In this document: positions 1 to 7,018 of the stretch, one piece after another | Layout of the letters: every line of letters begins with the position of its first letter | Position numbering within the stretch: the stretch's first letter is position 1 | Assembly: GCA_028867095.1 (NCBI GenBank) | Contig: JAGWHA010000015.1 | Coordinates: 1 to 13,626, forward strand | Reading direction: 5' to 3' | Length of the DNA: 13,626 nucleotides | From: Microcaldota archaeon | GTDB taxonomy: Archaea; Micrarchaeota; Micrarchaeia; Micrarchaeales; CABMGC01 | Position numbers and translations under genes: made by a program | Notes under the pieces: generated by a model | Databases searched by the model: none | Seen by the model: only the letters and a program-made list of their open reading frames with translations | What the model was told of the DNA's origin: nothing

Positions 1-2
1 TC

Positions 3-440
3 GACGCGCTGATCGTCTCGATTAGAAGGGACGAGCACGGAATCCGCGCAAAGGAGAGGTACTTCTCGCCGAGAAACGAGAAGTTCAAGTGGAACTACAA
101 GGACCAGCCCGCTGAGCTCTGGGATGATTACTCCTCAAAGCTCGACAACAAGGGGCACGTTAGGATACACCCGCTGCTCGACTTCAACGAGATCGACATC
201 TGGAACCTGACGCTGAAGAACAAGATACCGATCAACCCGCTCTACTTTGCAAGGGACGGCTACCGCTACAGGAGCCTTGGATGCACGCACTGCACAGTCC
301 CGCTCAAGTCGAACGTGAATAATGTAAAGAGTATAATAAAAGAACTTGAAACTACTACTGTTGAGGAGCGAAGTGGGCGTGAACAGGACAAGGAGAAAGC
401 GTATGTCATGGAGAAACTGAGGGCTCTTGGATACATGTGA
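3..440 (+). CDS. cysD: Sulfate adenylyltransferase subunit 2 (CysD), C-terminal part
   Basis: The last 145 codons of a gene whose start lies left of the window; the reading frame begins at base 3 and stops with TGA. CysD is the catalytic small subunit of heterodimeric ATP sulfurylase, which makes adenosine 5'-phosphosulfate from ATP and sulfate in the cytoplasm. Recognition rests on the C-terminal half of the family: the segment around IHPLLDFNEIDIW, the NPLYFA motif, the YRSLGCTHC stretch (two cysteines), and the terminal ERSGR...MEKLRALGYM pattern, which matches the ERxGR...ME..KRxGYF ending of bacterial CysD. The N-terminal PP-loop ATP-binding domain is not in view. The GTPase subunit starts 4 bases after the stop, as in cysDN operons. 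An adenylyl-sulfate or PAPS reductase of the same superfamily is less likely because of that neighbour and the C-terminal motif. Confidence 0.85.
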   Translation, partial: DALIVSIRRDEHGIRAKERYFSPRNEKFKWNYKDQPAELWDDYSSKLDNKGHVRIHPLLDFNEIDIWNLTLKNKIPINPLYFARDGYRYRSLGCTHCTVPLKSNVNNVKSIIKELETTTVEERSGREQDKEKAYVMEKLRALGYM

Positions 441-444
441 TTGC

Positions 445-1665
445 ATGCTCGTAAAAAACATAACCCTTCTGGGGCACAAGGACCACGGAAAGTCAACGCT
501 TATCGGCAACCTGCTGATCCAGACGAAATCGGTTACTGAGGCGAGGATAAACGAGGCCAAGAAGACAAGCAAGAAGCTCGGGAGGCAGTTCGAACCTGGC
601 TACATACTAGACAGCTTCTCTGAGGAGCGTGAGCAGGAGATGACAATCGACACCACAAGGGCGGAGATGGTGCATAAGGATTTGGCGTTCGCGTTCATAG
701 ACGTCCCGGGACATGAGGAATTGATAAAGAACATGATAAGCGGAGCCTCGTACGCCGAGATAGCGCTTCTCTTGGTCTCCGCAAAGGCGGACGAGGGGAT
801 ACGCGACCAGACAAAGAGGCACATCTTCATCGCAAGGATGCTCGGGATCAAGAAGCTAATCGTTGCGGTAAATAAGATGGATATGGTGGGATACGACCAG
901 AAAAGATTTGATATGATAAAGGAGGAGCTCAATGGATTCATACACCGGATAGGGTTCGGAGGGAACGAGGTCTACTTTGTGCCAATCTCTGCATACAAGG
1001 CGGAGAACCTGCTGAAGAGAAGCGCAAACATGAAGTGGTACAAAGGAAAAACGCTGATAGATCTGCTCTACCTCAACGCGAAGATAGAGGACAAGGAGAA
1101 GGAAAATTCGCCGCTTAGGATAACCGTGCAGGGTGCGATAGAGGCGGAGAAGGAGACGATAGTCGGCAAGGTTGTAAGCGGAAGGGTCTCAGTTGGCGAT
1201 GAGATAAGCGTCTTGCCGTTTGGCAAGCACGCAAAGGTTACCGCGATAACAGTCAAGGGGAAGCGCGCAAGGACGGCTCTTGTTAACGATGATATCGCGA
1301 TGACTTTTGACAAGAGGATAGGCGGAAACGTTAGAGGCGCGGTTATCGCAAACAAAAACGAGAAGCCAAGGCTCACCGACACGATAGAGGGACTGATATT
1401 CGTGACCGGCCCGATAAAGAAAAACCTCTCGATAAAGATAAACAGCAACGATGTGATGTGCAAGAGACTCGACATCCTGAAGTATCTGGACACCACGACC
1501 GGAATGGAAAGCGGGGAGGATAAGGCCAAGGAGCTTGAAGCGATAAGGGCAAAACTTGTGCTGGGCGGCAAGATGCCAGTCGAGGACTTTGACTCGGTAA
1601 AGGAGCTCGGGAGGTTTGTTCTGTATAGCGACAGGAAGTTTGCGGGCATTGGGATAATAGGATAG
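445..1665 (+). CDS. cysN: Sulfate adenylyltransferase subunit 1 (CysN), translational-GTPase-fold
   Basis: A 406-residue GTPase that, with CysD, couples GTP hydrolysis to APS synthesis. Visible motifs are the P-loop GHKDHGKST (residues 10-18), the switch I Thr67 in EREQEMTID, DVPGHE (86-91), NKMD (143-146) and SAY (182-184), followed by the two beta-barrel domains ending in ELGRF and a GIGIIG terminus. EF-1alpha shares this layout, but QTKRHIFIARMLGIKK and the EREQ switch resemble CysN, and the partner cysD lies 4 bases upstream. Switch I reads EMTID where CysN and EF-Tu relatives normally have GITID, a small oddity. At 406 residues it is shorter than many bacterial CysN proteins. ATG at 445 is preferred; a TTG at 427 would overlap cysD and add six residues before the conserved start. 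No clear Shine-Dalgarno is seen, so translation may be coupled to cysD. No cysC or cysH is visible here. Confidence 0.82.
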   Translation: MLVKNITLLGHKDHGKSTLIGNLLIQTKSVTEARINEAKKTSKKLGRQFEPGYILDSFSEEREQEMTIDTTRAEMVHKDLAFAFIDVPGHEELIKNMISGASYAEIALLLVSAKADEGIRDQTKRHIFIARMLGIKKLIVAVNKMDMVGYDQKRFDMIKEELNGFIHRIGFGGNEVYFVPISAYKAENLLKRSANMKWYKGKTLIDLLYLNAKIEDKEKENSPLRITVQGAIEAEKETIVGKVVSGRVSVGDEISVLPFGKHAKVTAITVKGKRARTALVNDDIAMTFDKRIGGNVRGAVIANKNEKPRLTDTIEGLIFVTGPIKKNLSIKINSNDVMCKRLDILKYLDTTTGMESGEDKAKELEAIRAKLVLGGKMPVEDFDSVKELGRFVLYSDRKFAGIGIIG

Positions 1666-1675
1666 TTATTTAGAG
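1666..1675 (+). promoter_or_regulatory. Possible TATA-like element before the sulfatase-fold gene
   Basis: TTATTTAGAG directly follows the cysN stop codon and is the most AT-rich stretch before the hydrolase gene. A start of transcription about 25 bases later would fall near 1695, just before the proposed Shine-Dalgarno GCGGGTG (about 1697-1703). The match to an archaeal TATA box is weak. The gene could instead be read through from cysDN. Confidence 0.3.
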
Positions 1676-1708
1676 TTCCTAACCGATAAAATTTCTGCGG
1701 GTGTTCAT

Positions 1709-2938
1709 ATAAAGAAATACAACATTGTTCTGATTGTCCTGGATACCGCAAGGTCGCAGACATTCGCGCATCTGATGAGGTCCGGATCGATTCAGCTCAA
1801 AAAGTTCAGGGACGCAATTTACATCAAGGAGTGCATTGCGCCCTCTTCGTGGACCCTTCCATCGCACGCCTCGCTATTCACAGGGATGTACCCAAGCGAG
1901 CACGGCTCTCACGAGACAAAGAGCGTGAAGTCCCTTGACATCGGAAAAATAAAGCTCAGGCACAAGACGATTGTCAGCGACCTGAAGAAAATCGGGTACA
2001 AGACTTACGGAATCTCCGCAAACCCGTACATTCACCCGATATACGGGTTCGATGAGTTCGACTACTTCAGGGAGGAATCATACTTCACGGATATGCACGG
2101 CAGTGTCCTTGAGATCTCCGGAAAGCTCAAGCCCCTGGTCGCAAGGTACAGGAACATGGTGGTGGACGACACGGATACCAACATGGGGAAGGTGCTCAAG
2201 CTTGCAAAGGTGATAGGCAAGGAGGACATCGGACTTCTGCTCAACATGATTGCAAGCGGGGTGGTGCTGACTCCGATTGCGGCGCTCAAGAAGATCAACG
2301 CGAAATACATAGATGGATGGCCGGTTGAGAAGGGAGGAAAAAGCATAGTCAAGAACATCAAGTTGCTGAGGCTTAGAAAGCCGTTCTTCCTCTTTGTGAA
2401 CTTGATGGAGGCCCACGACCCGTACATCGGCAAGAAGGGGCTTGATTTCAACTGGTCGACGCCTTTCATGAAGAAAATGGTCAGCGCACAGCTCATAGAG
2501 AAATGGAAGAAAATCTACGAGGTTGGGATGAGAAAGGCTGCGGATTACTCCTACCAGATAATCAAGGAAGTCCTTGACCGTTCTGGGGACGAGACGATAG
2601 TCGTTGTCACATCGGACCACGGGCAGGCGTTCAACGAGCACGGATTCATTGGGCACGGAACGGTGCTCTACGATGAGGTGGTCAAGGTCCCGATGATGCT
2701 TATTTTGCCAAAGGGAATGCCAAGAAAGCTTGGGAAGGGAGAGGTCTCGCTGACAAACGTGAGAAGATTCCTGCTCTCTGCGATAGGCGGGGAGGCGGAT
2801 CCGCTTGCAAAGCTCTACAGCCAAAAGGCCTATGCCGAAAGCTTCGGAATACCTTCAAATGTGAGGCAGGCGAAGGGAATCGACATGAAGAAGCTGGAGA
2901 GCTTTGAGAAGTACGCAAGGCGCACTTTCGGAAAGTGA
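1709..2938 (+). CDS. Sulfatase / alkaline-phosphatase superfamily hydrolase, apparent ATA start
   Basis: A metal-dependent hydrolase of the alkaline phosphatase superfamily; the substrate is probably a sulfate or phosphate ester or a phospho-glycan, but it is not identified. Counting from ATA at 1709 gives 409 residues. They begin with the family's beta strand YNIVLIVLDT (metal ligand Asp12), then SSWTLPSHASLFTG (Thr49 in the nucleophile position), EAHDPY (His236-Asp237), TSDHG (Asp303-His304) and GHG (His316). A threonine replaces the cysteine/serine of formylglycine sulfatases, so a phosphodiesterase or phosphotransferase role is at least as likely as a sulfatase. The first ATG is at 1775 and would remove Asp12 and the first strand. 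No ATG, GTG or TTG exists in this frame between the stop at 1658 and 1775. ATA at 1709 sits 5 bases after GGGTG. The gene converges with the minus-strand glycosyltransferase, with one base between their stop codons. There is no signal peptide, so a cytoplasmic location is likely. Confidence 0.75.
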   Translation: MKKYNIVLIVLDTARSQTFAHLMRSGSIQLKKFRDAIYIKECIAPSSWTLPSHASLFTGMYPSEHGSHETKSVKSLDIGKIKLRHKTIVSDLKKIGYKTYGISANPYIHPIYGFDEFDYFREESYFTDMHGSVLEISGKLKPLVARYRNMVVDDTDTNMGKVLKLAKVIGKEDIGLLLNMIASGVVLTPIAALKKINAKYIDGWPVEKGGKSIVKNIKLLRLRKPFFLFVNLMEAHDPYIGKKGLDFNWSTPFMKKMVSAQLIEKWKKIYEVGMRKAADYSYQIIKEVLDRSGDETIVVVTSDHGQAFNEHGFIGHGTVLYDEVVKVPMMLILPKGMPRKLGKGEVSLTNVRRFLLSAIGGEADPLAKLYSQKAYAESFGIPSNVRQAKGIDMKKLESFEKYARRTFGK

Positions 2939-2939
2939 C

Positions 2940-4592
2940 TCATCTTGCCGTCTGATTTGCGGAGTTGCTCGGGACGTAGAATAGCTGGGCGCTAAATGCC
3001 TGCGCAGCCGCGGCAAGCGAGGGTGAATAGCTCCCACTTATCTGCGGATATAGGACAAGCCTCCAGTAGGGGCAATATGCGAGCGGGTTCGGGGTGAAGG
3101 GCACGCCGAATACCTCCTGGTACTTCGGGACCACCACGTACGAGCCTGATGGTATGTCGGTGCAGTTGTGGATCTGGTCATAGACGTAGAAGCGCTGCAT
3201 GTTGTTGTAGCCCATGTACTCGATAAGGTTGGCAAATCCGCTTAGAAGGTACACCCTGGTGGTGCTTGGCAGCGCGTTTAGGTAGTTTGCGACAGCCTGC
3301 TGGTCGTATGTCTGGTAGTAGACGATATTGTGCCAGAGGAGATTTATCGGGACCGCAGTGAGTATCAGGAAGACCGCTGCAACAGACGATAGGGGAACCG
3401 TGATGCCCCTCGCCCAGCCCTTTGCGCTCTGCGCGAACCTCACAAGCGCAATCGAGATTATCAGCATTAGCGGTATGCTTACCGTGGTGAGGTACCTCTC
3501 AAGCCTGTGGGAGAGTATGTACTTGAACGGGATCAGGCTGAGGTATATCGGCCCGAACTCCAAATACAAAAACGCGAGCGCAAACCAGAGAAGGGGCAAA
3601 TACGCCCTTCTCTCCCTGGCAAGAATTAGATAGAGCGCTGCTGCGACAAACGCGTAGAAGTAAAACCCCACGTAGTTGCTGCTGACGGCGTAGAAGCCCT
3701 GGAAGAGGGTGATGGGGTTGAGGGCGCCGTTTGCAAGCGAATTGGAGATTGACTGCAGGACGCCGTATGGGAACATCACCTGGAAATAGTAATGCGGGTC
3801 CTGGTTGATCAGTATCCCCTCGGCAGGGGTTCCCGCAGTGCTGTATGCCGAATCAGTGACGGTGAATGTGATGAACGGATTTCCGGAATTTGCCAGGTTG
3901 AATAGCGCGAGGAGGGCTCCAGCAGCGATTATCCCGTAAAGAAGGTGGATTGTCGTCCCATCCACCCTGAATTTCTTCCTGACAAATTCGGCAGCCAGGT
4001 AGACGAGGACGACCCCAAAAATTATCGCGCTAAGCGGGGTGGTGAGCACGGATGCGACAAGCAGCGCGCCTGCCGCAAAATACCACTTGCCAGAATTCCT
4101 CCGCATGGCAAGTATTAGCGCAAGCATCGTGAGCCCGGTGAGGAACGCCTCCGGAACGTTTGGTGTGGGCGTTTCGGAGAGCACGACAAACAGCGGGAAG
4201 AATGCCATCAGCAGTGCAGCTAGGAGCCCCGCATACCTGCTGTAGATCTCCTTGCCGAGGTAAAACGCGACCAGGATCGAGCCGATGAAGGAGGTGATTG
4301 CCCAGGCTGCGCTGGTGAGGTTGTTCACCCCGAAGAGGTAGAAGAAGGCGATAGGGTAGATGTTTAGTATCCTCACGCTGAACACCTGCGCATTCTCCAT
4401 GAATCCCCCGTGCAGCACGGAATTGGCGAGCCCCAGATAGACCGTGTCGTCCCCGAAATACGATGGCCCGATCACAAACGCAATCTCATAGAGCGCAACA
4501 AAAGCCACGATCAGGACAAGCAGGGCATGGACAATCCTCTCGTCGCCCCCTTTCTTCTCTCCCCTGCGAATGCTATGCCTCAAACAACCCAC
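2940..4592 (-). CDS. Polytopic membrane glycosyltransferase, GT-C (PMT/ArnT-like) type
   Basis: A 550-residue protein with a basic N-terminus (RRGEKKGGDER), a first membrane helix at about 21-42, a first extracytoplasmic loop with PSYFGDDTVYLG (Asp48-Asp49), and many further hydrophobic helices to about residue 435. A soluble extracytoplasmic C-terminal domain follows. The acidic pair after the first helix and the SETPTPNVPEAF segment (Glu140) resemble the catalytic loop layout of GT-C enzymes that move sugars from polyprenyl-phosphate donors to lipids or proteins outside the membrane. The exact donor and acceptor are unknown. The start codon is GTG at 4592. A TATA-like ATTTAAAT centred about 28 bases upstream suggests a leaderless message beginning at or next to that GTG. 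TTG at 4583 is an alternative. The gene is divergent from the FkbM methyltransferase and convergent with the hydrolase, supporting a surface-glycan context. Confidence 0.72.
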   Translation of the reverse strand: MGCLRHSIRRGEKKGGDERIVHALLVLIVAFVALYEIAFVIGPSYFGDDTVYLGLANSVLHGGFMENAQVFSVRILNIYPIAFFYLFGVNNLTSAAWAITSFIGSILVAFYLGKEIYSRYAGLLAALLMAFFPLFVVLSETPTPNVPEAFLTGLTMLALILAMRRNSGKWYFAAGALLVASVLTTPLSAIIFGVVLVYLAAEFVRKKFRVDGTTIHLLYGIIAAGALLALFNLANSGNPFITFTVTDSAYSTAGTPAEGILINQDPHYYFQVMFPYGVLQSISNSLANGALNPITLFQGFYAVSSNYVGFYFYAFVAAALYLILARERRAYLPLLWFALAFLYLEFGPIYLSLIPFKYILSHRLERYLTTVSIPLMLIISIALVRFAQSAKGWARGITVPLSSVAAVFLILTAVPINLLWHNIVYYQTYDQQAVANYLNALPSTTRVYLLSGFANLIEYMGYNNMQRFYVYDQIHNCTDIPSGSYVVVPKYQEVFGVPFTPNPLAYCPYWRLVLYPQISGSYSPSLAAAAQAFSAQLFYVPSNSANQTAR

Positions 4593-4616
4593 TCTTCGCT
4601 TTCTATAGCCTATCTG

Positions 4617-4624
4617 ATTTAAAT
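4617..4624 (-). promoter_or_regulatory. TATA-like box for the glycosyltransferase gene
   Basis: ATTTAAAT, palindromic, is centred about 28 bases before the GTG start of the minus-strand glycosyltransferase. That is the distance expected between an archaeal TATA box and the transcription start, so a leaderless transcript is implied. Because it is palindromic it could also act in the other direction, but a better plus-strand box lies at 4632. Confidence 0.5.
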
Positions 4625-4631
4625 TTAGTGG

Positions 4632-4640
4632 TTATAAATA
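4632..4640 (+). promoter_or_regulatory. TATA box for the FkbM methyltransferase gene
   Basis: TTATAAATA fits the archaeal TATA consensus. A transcript start about 26 bases on (near 4662) would give a leader of about 30 bases containing GGGAG at 4679-4683, a Shine-Dalgarno 8 bases before ATG 4692. The 99-base gap between the two divergent genes holds this box and the opposing one, separated by only 7 bases. Confidence 0.55.
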
Positions 4641-4691
4641 TAATGCGCATACATCTTATGCCAGTGGATTGGACTCTCGGGAGATTTTTTG

Positions 4692-5630
4692 ATGGAGAAA
4701 AACGTAAGCCTATTTGACAGGACGGTCTCCAGGATCGTACTTTGGGGGAAGTGGGCGGTTAAGGGGATAAACTATTCGCTGATAATGTACCCGGTAATAA
4801 GGAACTGGTACTCATTCGTCCTCTACAGGGCGGCATTTGTCGGGGAGCCGAAGGTGGAGTTTCGAAAAAAGCTCAAGCTGCCTTTTGTGTTTCGCCTGCT
4901 CACCGGAAAATTCGAGTACAGCAGGAAGATGATCGAGGGGCACTACATACTCTTTAGGTATGGGGGGAGGGACGTGAAGCTCTTCTACGACACGGACAGG
5001 CAGCTGATCAATACCCTTGAGCTGATAAAGGACCAATTCATAGGCGAGGAGTATGGGATGCTCGATTTCGTGGGGCGGCAGGTGGTCGACATCGGGGCGA
5101 ACATAGGAGACACGGCGGTATACTTTGCGCTAAACGGGGCAAGGCACGTCTACTCGATTGAGCCGTACCCGTATTCCTTTGGGATAGCCACAAAGAACAT
5201 ACGCACAAACGGGCTGTCCGAGAAGGTGACGCTGCTAAACCAGTGCTGCGGGGCAAGGAGCGGGTCGGTGCTGGTGGACGAGAAGTTCCAAAACGACGAG
5301 AGAAGCCCGATGGTCAGCTTCAAGAGCGGGAAAAGGATACCGGTTGTCACTTTGGGGCAGATAGTGAAGAGATACAGGCTCAGAGAAGCGGTGCTGAAAA
5401 TCGACTGCGAGGGGGACGAATACGGACTGATTCTCGGGGCAAGCAGGGAGACCCTGAGGAAATTCGAGCAGATAGTGATAGAGTACCACTACGGATTTAG
5501 GAACCTTGAGAAAAAGCTCAGGCAGGCGGGATTCAAGGTGAGATGCGACCTTCCCTCCTACGGAAAGAACCCGACTCCAGGCATGCCTGGCATGTACTAC
5601 GGATTGATCTTCGCCCAGTTGGAGAAGTAG
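4692..5630 (+). CDS. FkbM family SAM-dependent methyltransferase
   Basis: A 312-residue protein with a class I Rossmann methyltransferase domain in its second half. Motif I is VVDIGANIGD (131-140), the acidic post-I motif is IEPY (156-159), and the FkbM-typical LKIDCEGDEY lies at 235-244, followed by the IVIEYHYG strand (about 262). FkbM enzymes usually O-methylate hydroxyls on sugars or small molecules; many sit in glycan clusters. The first 100 or so residues are not typical of the core domain. They contain a moderately hydrophobic stretch around 22-50 that may help membrane association or substrate binding. ATG 4692 is chosen because GGGAG precedes it at good spacing; a TTG three bases earlier is also in frame. 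Its divergent neighbour is the membrane glycosyltransferase, so modification of a surface glycan precursor is a reasonable guess, not shown. Confidence 0.83.
   Translation: MEKNVSLFDRTVSRIVLWGKWAVKGINYSLIMYPVIRNWYSFVLYRAAFVGEPKVEFRKKLKLPFVFRLLTGKFEYSRKMIEGHYILFRYGGRDVKLFYDTDRQLINTLELIKDQFIGEEYGMLDFVGRQVVDIGANIGDTAVYFALNGARHVYSIEPYPYSFGIATKNIRTNGLSEKVTLLNQCCGARSGSVLVDEKFQNDERSPMVSFKSGKRIPVVTLGQIVKRYRLREAVLKIDCEGDEYGLILGASRETLRKFEQIVIEYHYGFRNLEKKLRQAGFKVRCDLPSYGKNPTPGMPGMYYGLIFAQLEK
5577..5590. repeat. Perfect 14-base palindrome inside the FkbM gene
   Basis: CCAGGCATGCCTGG is a perfect palindrome near the 3' end of the methyltransferase gene, in codons for Pro-Gly-Met-Pro-Gly. It is probably explained by the repeated Pro-Gly-Met residues. 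A regulatory or terminator role is not supported, since no T-run follows directly. Confidence 0.35.
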
Positions 5631-5645
5631 GGACGAAATCGGACA

Positions 5646-5655
5646 TTTTTTATAG
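5646..5655 (+). promoter_or_regulatory. T-run / TATA-like element before the UbiE-like gene
   Basis: TTTTTTATAG lies 16 bases after the FkbM stop. The six T residues could end the FkbM transcript, while TTTATAG could serve as the TATA box of the next gene, with transcription starting near 5677. A second AT-rich element, CTTATACA at 5666-5673, is an alternative that would give a leaderless message. Confidence 0.4.
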
Positions 5656-5679
5656 TTTGATAGCCCTTATACACTGCGA

Positions 5680-5686
5680 GGGGGGT
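5680..5686 (+). promoter_or_regulatory. Shine-Dalgarno that decides the TTG start of the UbiE-like gene
   Basis: GGGGGGT preceded by GA (GAGGGGGGT) ends 4 bases before TTG 5691. It is the clearest ribosome-binding site in this half of the window. It supports initiation at TTG, as no ATG or GTG occurs in frame before the conserved FFTDVAQNYD motif. Confidence 0.6.
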
Positions 5687-5690
5687 AAAA

Positions 5691-6365
5691 TTGGATAACG
5701 GTGAGCGCAACTTCTTCACCGACGTCGCGCAGAACTACGACAAGCTCAGCAAGTCCCTAACCGCAGGTCTAGACAACCTCTGGAGGAGGCAGGCTGTGGA
5801 TCTTGCCGGAGGCATCCGCGGGGCAAGGGTGCTTGACGTGGGTACCGGGACCGGAAACATCGCGATAATGCTCGCAAGGCGGTACCCCGACTACAAGATA
5901 ACCGGGATTGACTACAACAAGGAGATGCTCGCCATAGCGATGAAGAAGAGCAGGGGCTTAAGGAACGTGAAGTACGTAAACGGCGATGTGGAGTCGCTTG
6001 CGATGAAGGGCAACTCCTTTGACATAGTGATCTCGGCATTCTCGCTTGGGATCTTCGACGATCTGCCAAGGGCGATCGAGGAGATGAGAAGGGTGCTAAA
6101 GCCAGGAGGCAGGCTGATACTTCTCGACATAAGCAAGGGTCGAAACAGGCTCTTTACCGCTTTTTTGGGTGTCTACCAGCTCTTTAGCCTTGCCCCGACC
6201 TTCAGCGGGGACATTAGGCGCGAGGTGAACATGTACATCCACAACAAGAAGATCAAGATAGACAAGCGGATGCTGATCGAGATCCTTGCAGAGAAGGGAT
6301 TCAAGGATATCTCCGCCCGAGACCTGAGCTTCAAGACGGTCTTTACCATAATGTGCGTGAAATAG
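5691..6365 (+). CDS. UbiE/MenG-like SAM-dependent C-methyltransferase
   Basis: A 224-residue class I methyltransferase. It shows the FFTDVAQNYDKL N-terminus typical of the UbiE/COQ5 family, motif I VLDVGTGTGN (47-56), GIDYNKEML (72-80), NGDVESLAM (97-105), FDIV (110-113) and RVLKPGGRL (134-142). The later YQLFSLAPTFSGD segment and the GFKDISARDLSF ending also resemble UbiE/MenG. Such enzymes methylate the ring of demethylmenaquinone or a related quinone at the membrane surface. The family's FRN motif is replaced by SLGIFDD, so the substrate is not certain and a generic methyltransferase remains possible. The start is TTG with a strong Shine-Dalgarno. The endonuclease III gene begins 2 bases after the stop, so the two are probably co-transcribed. 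No other quinone biosynthesis gene is in the window. Confidence 0.7.
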   Translation: MDNGERNFFTDVAQNYDKLSKSLTAGLDNLWRRQAVDLAGGIRGARVLDVGTGTGNIAIMLARRYPDYKITGIDYNKEMLAIAMKKSRGLRNVKYVNGDVESLAMKGNSFDIVISAFSLGIFDDLPRAIEEMRRVLKPGGRLILLDISKGRNRLFTAFLGVYQLFSLAPTFSGDIRREVNMYIHNKKIKIDKRMLIEILAEKGFKDISARDLSFKTVFTIMCVK

Positions 6366-6367
6366 GC

Positions 6368-7018
6368 ATGCAGGGCAACTTTTCCGAAACGGTGATGAAG
6401 CGCCTGATCAAGAGATACGACGACCAAAAGGACACGATGCTCCGCTTCTCCGGGCCCACGCAGCTGCTTGTCGCAACCATGCTCTCCCCGCAGTGCACCG
6501 ACAAGCAGGTAAACGGCGTCACAAAGGGGCTTTTTGAGAAGTACAAAACTTTCAGGGACTATGCAGACGCAGACATAAAGGAACTCAGCGCGGATTTGGG
6601 CGGGATAAACTTCTACAAGACAAAGGCCAGGCACATAAAGGAATCGGCGAATATCATAATGGGGCAGTTCAACGGAAAGGTGCCGAGAACCATAGGTGAA
6701 TTGATGATACTTCCGGGCGTCGGAAGGAAGGTTGCGAATGTGGTCTTGACCAACGGATTCGGGATAGCTGAGGGAATCGCGATAGACACCCACTGCATAA
6801 CTGTTGCAAACAGGCTGAGGCTTGCGCGCACAAGGAGGCCGGAGCTGATTGAGAAGGACCTGATGAGAAGGATACCGAAAAAGTACTGGCTCTACGTCTC
6901 CAACCTCTTCATCACTTTGGGGAGGGACACCTGCAAGGCAAACAGAAAGGAGTGCGGCAGGTGCGTTCTTTGGGACATCTGCCCCTCAAGCAACGCGCGG
7001 CAAAAGCAGAAGGCTTAA
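6368..7018 (+). CDS. nth: Endonuclease III (DNA glycosylase / AP lyase)
   Basis: A 216-residue base-excision repair enzyme that removes oxidised pyrimidines and cuts at abasic sites. The helix-hairpin-helix reads LPGVGRKVAN (115-124) and contains the catalytic Lys121. The essential aspartate is Asp140 in AIDTHCITVANR. Four cysteines at 189, 196, 199 and 205 form the C-x6-C-x2-C-x5-C iron-sulfur cluster motif. Length matches the family (about 210 residues). ATG 6368 is preferred, 2 bases after the upstream stop; a GTG at 6353 would add five residues that overlap the previous gene and lie outside the family's usual start. The TAA stop lies inside the TATA-like element of the next gene. Confidence 0.92.
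   Translation: MQGNFSETVMKRLIKRYDDQKDTMLRFSGPTQLLVATMLSPQCTDKQVNGVTKGLFEKYKTFRDYADADIKELSADLGGINFYKTKARHIKESANIIMGQFNGKVPRTIGELMILPGVGRKVANVVLTNGFGIAEGIAIDTHCITVANRLRLARTRRPELIEKDLMRRIPKKYWLYVSNLFITLGRDTCKANRKECGRCVLWDICPSSNARQKQKA

Noticed and set aside
427..1665. Reading the GTPase as EF-1alpha and starting it at TTG 427
   Set aside because: The cysD gene lies directly upstream, the RRH-type segment is like CysN, and ATG 445 places the P-loop at the normal distance.
1068..1763. A 231-codon open frame on the minus strand across cysN
   Set aside because: It is antisense to a gene with clear GTPase motifs, its translation is low-complexity Ser/Leu-rich, and no promoter or start signal supports it.
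2078..2824. A 248-codon open frame on the minus strand across the hydrolase gene
   Set aside because: It mirrors a gene with conserved catalytic motifs; the composition is His/Arg/Leu-rich and matches no family. It is a side effect of codon bias.
1775..2938. ATG 1775 as the start of the sulfatase-fold gene
   Set aside because: It would delete the first beta strand and the metal-binding aspartate, which are clearly encoded in frame just upstream.
5577..5590. The 14-base palindrome as an operator or terminator
   Set aside because: It lies within a conserved-looking coding region and arises from codons for a repeated Pro-Gly-Met; no T-run follows and no second copy was seen.
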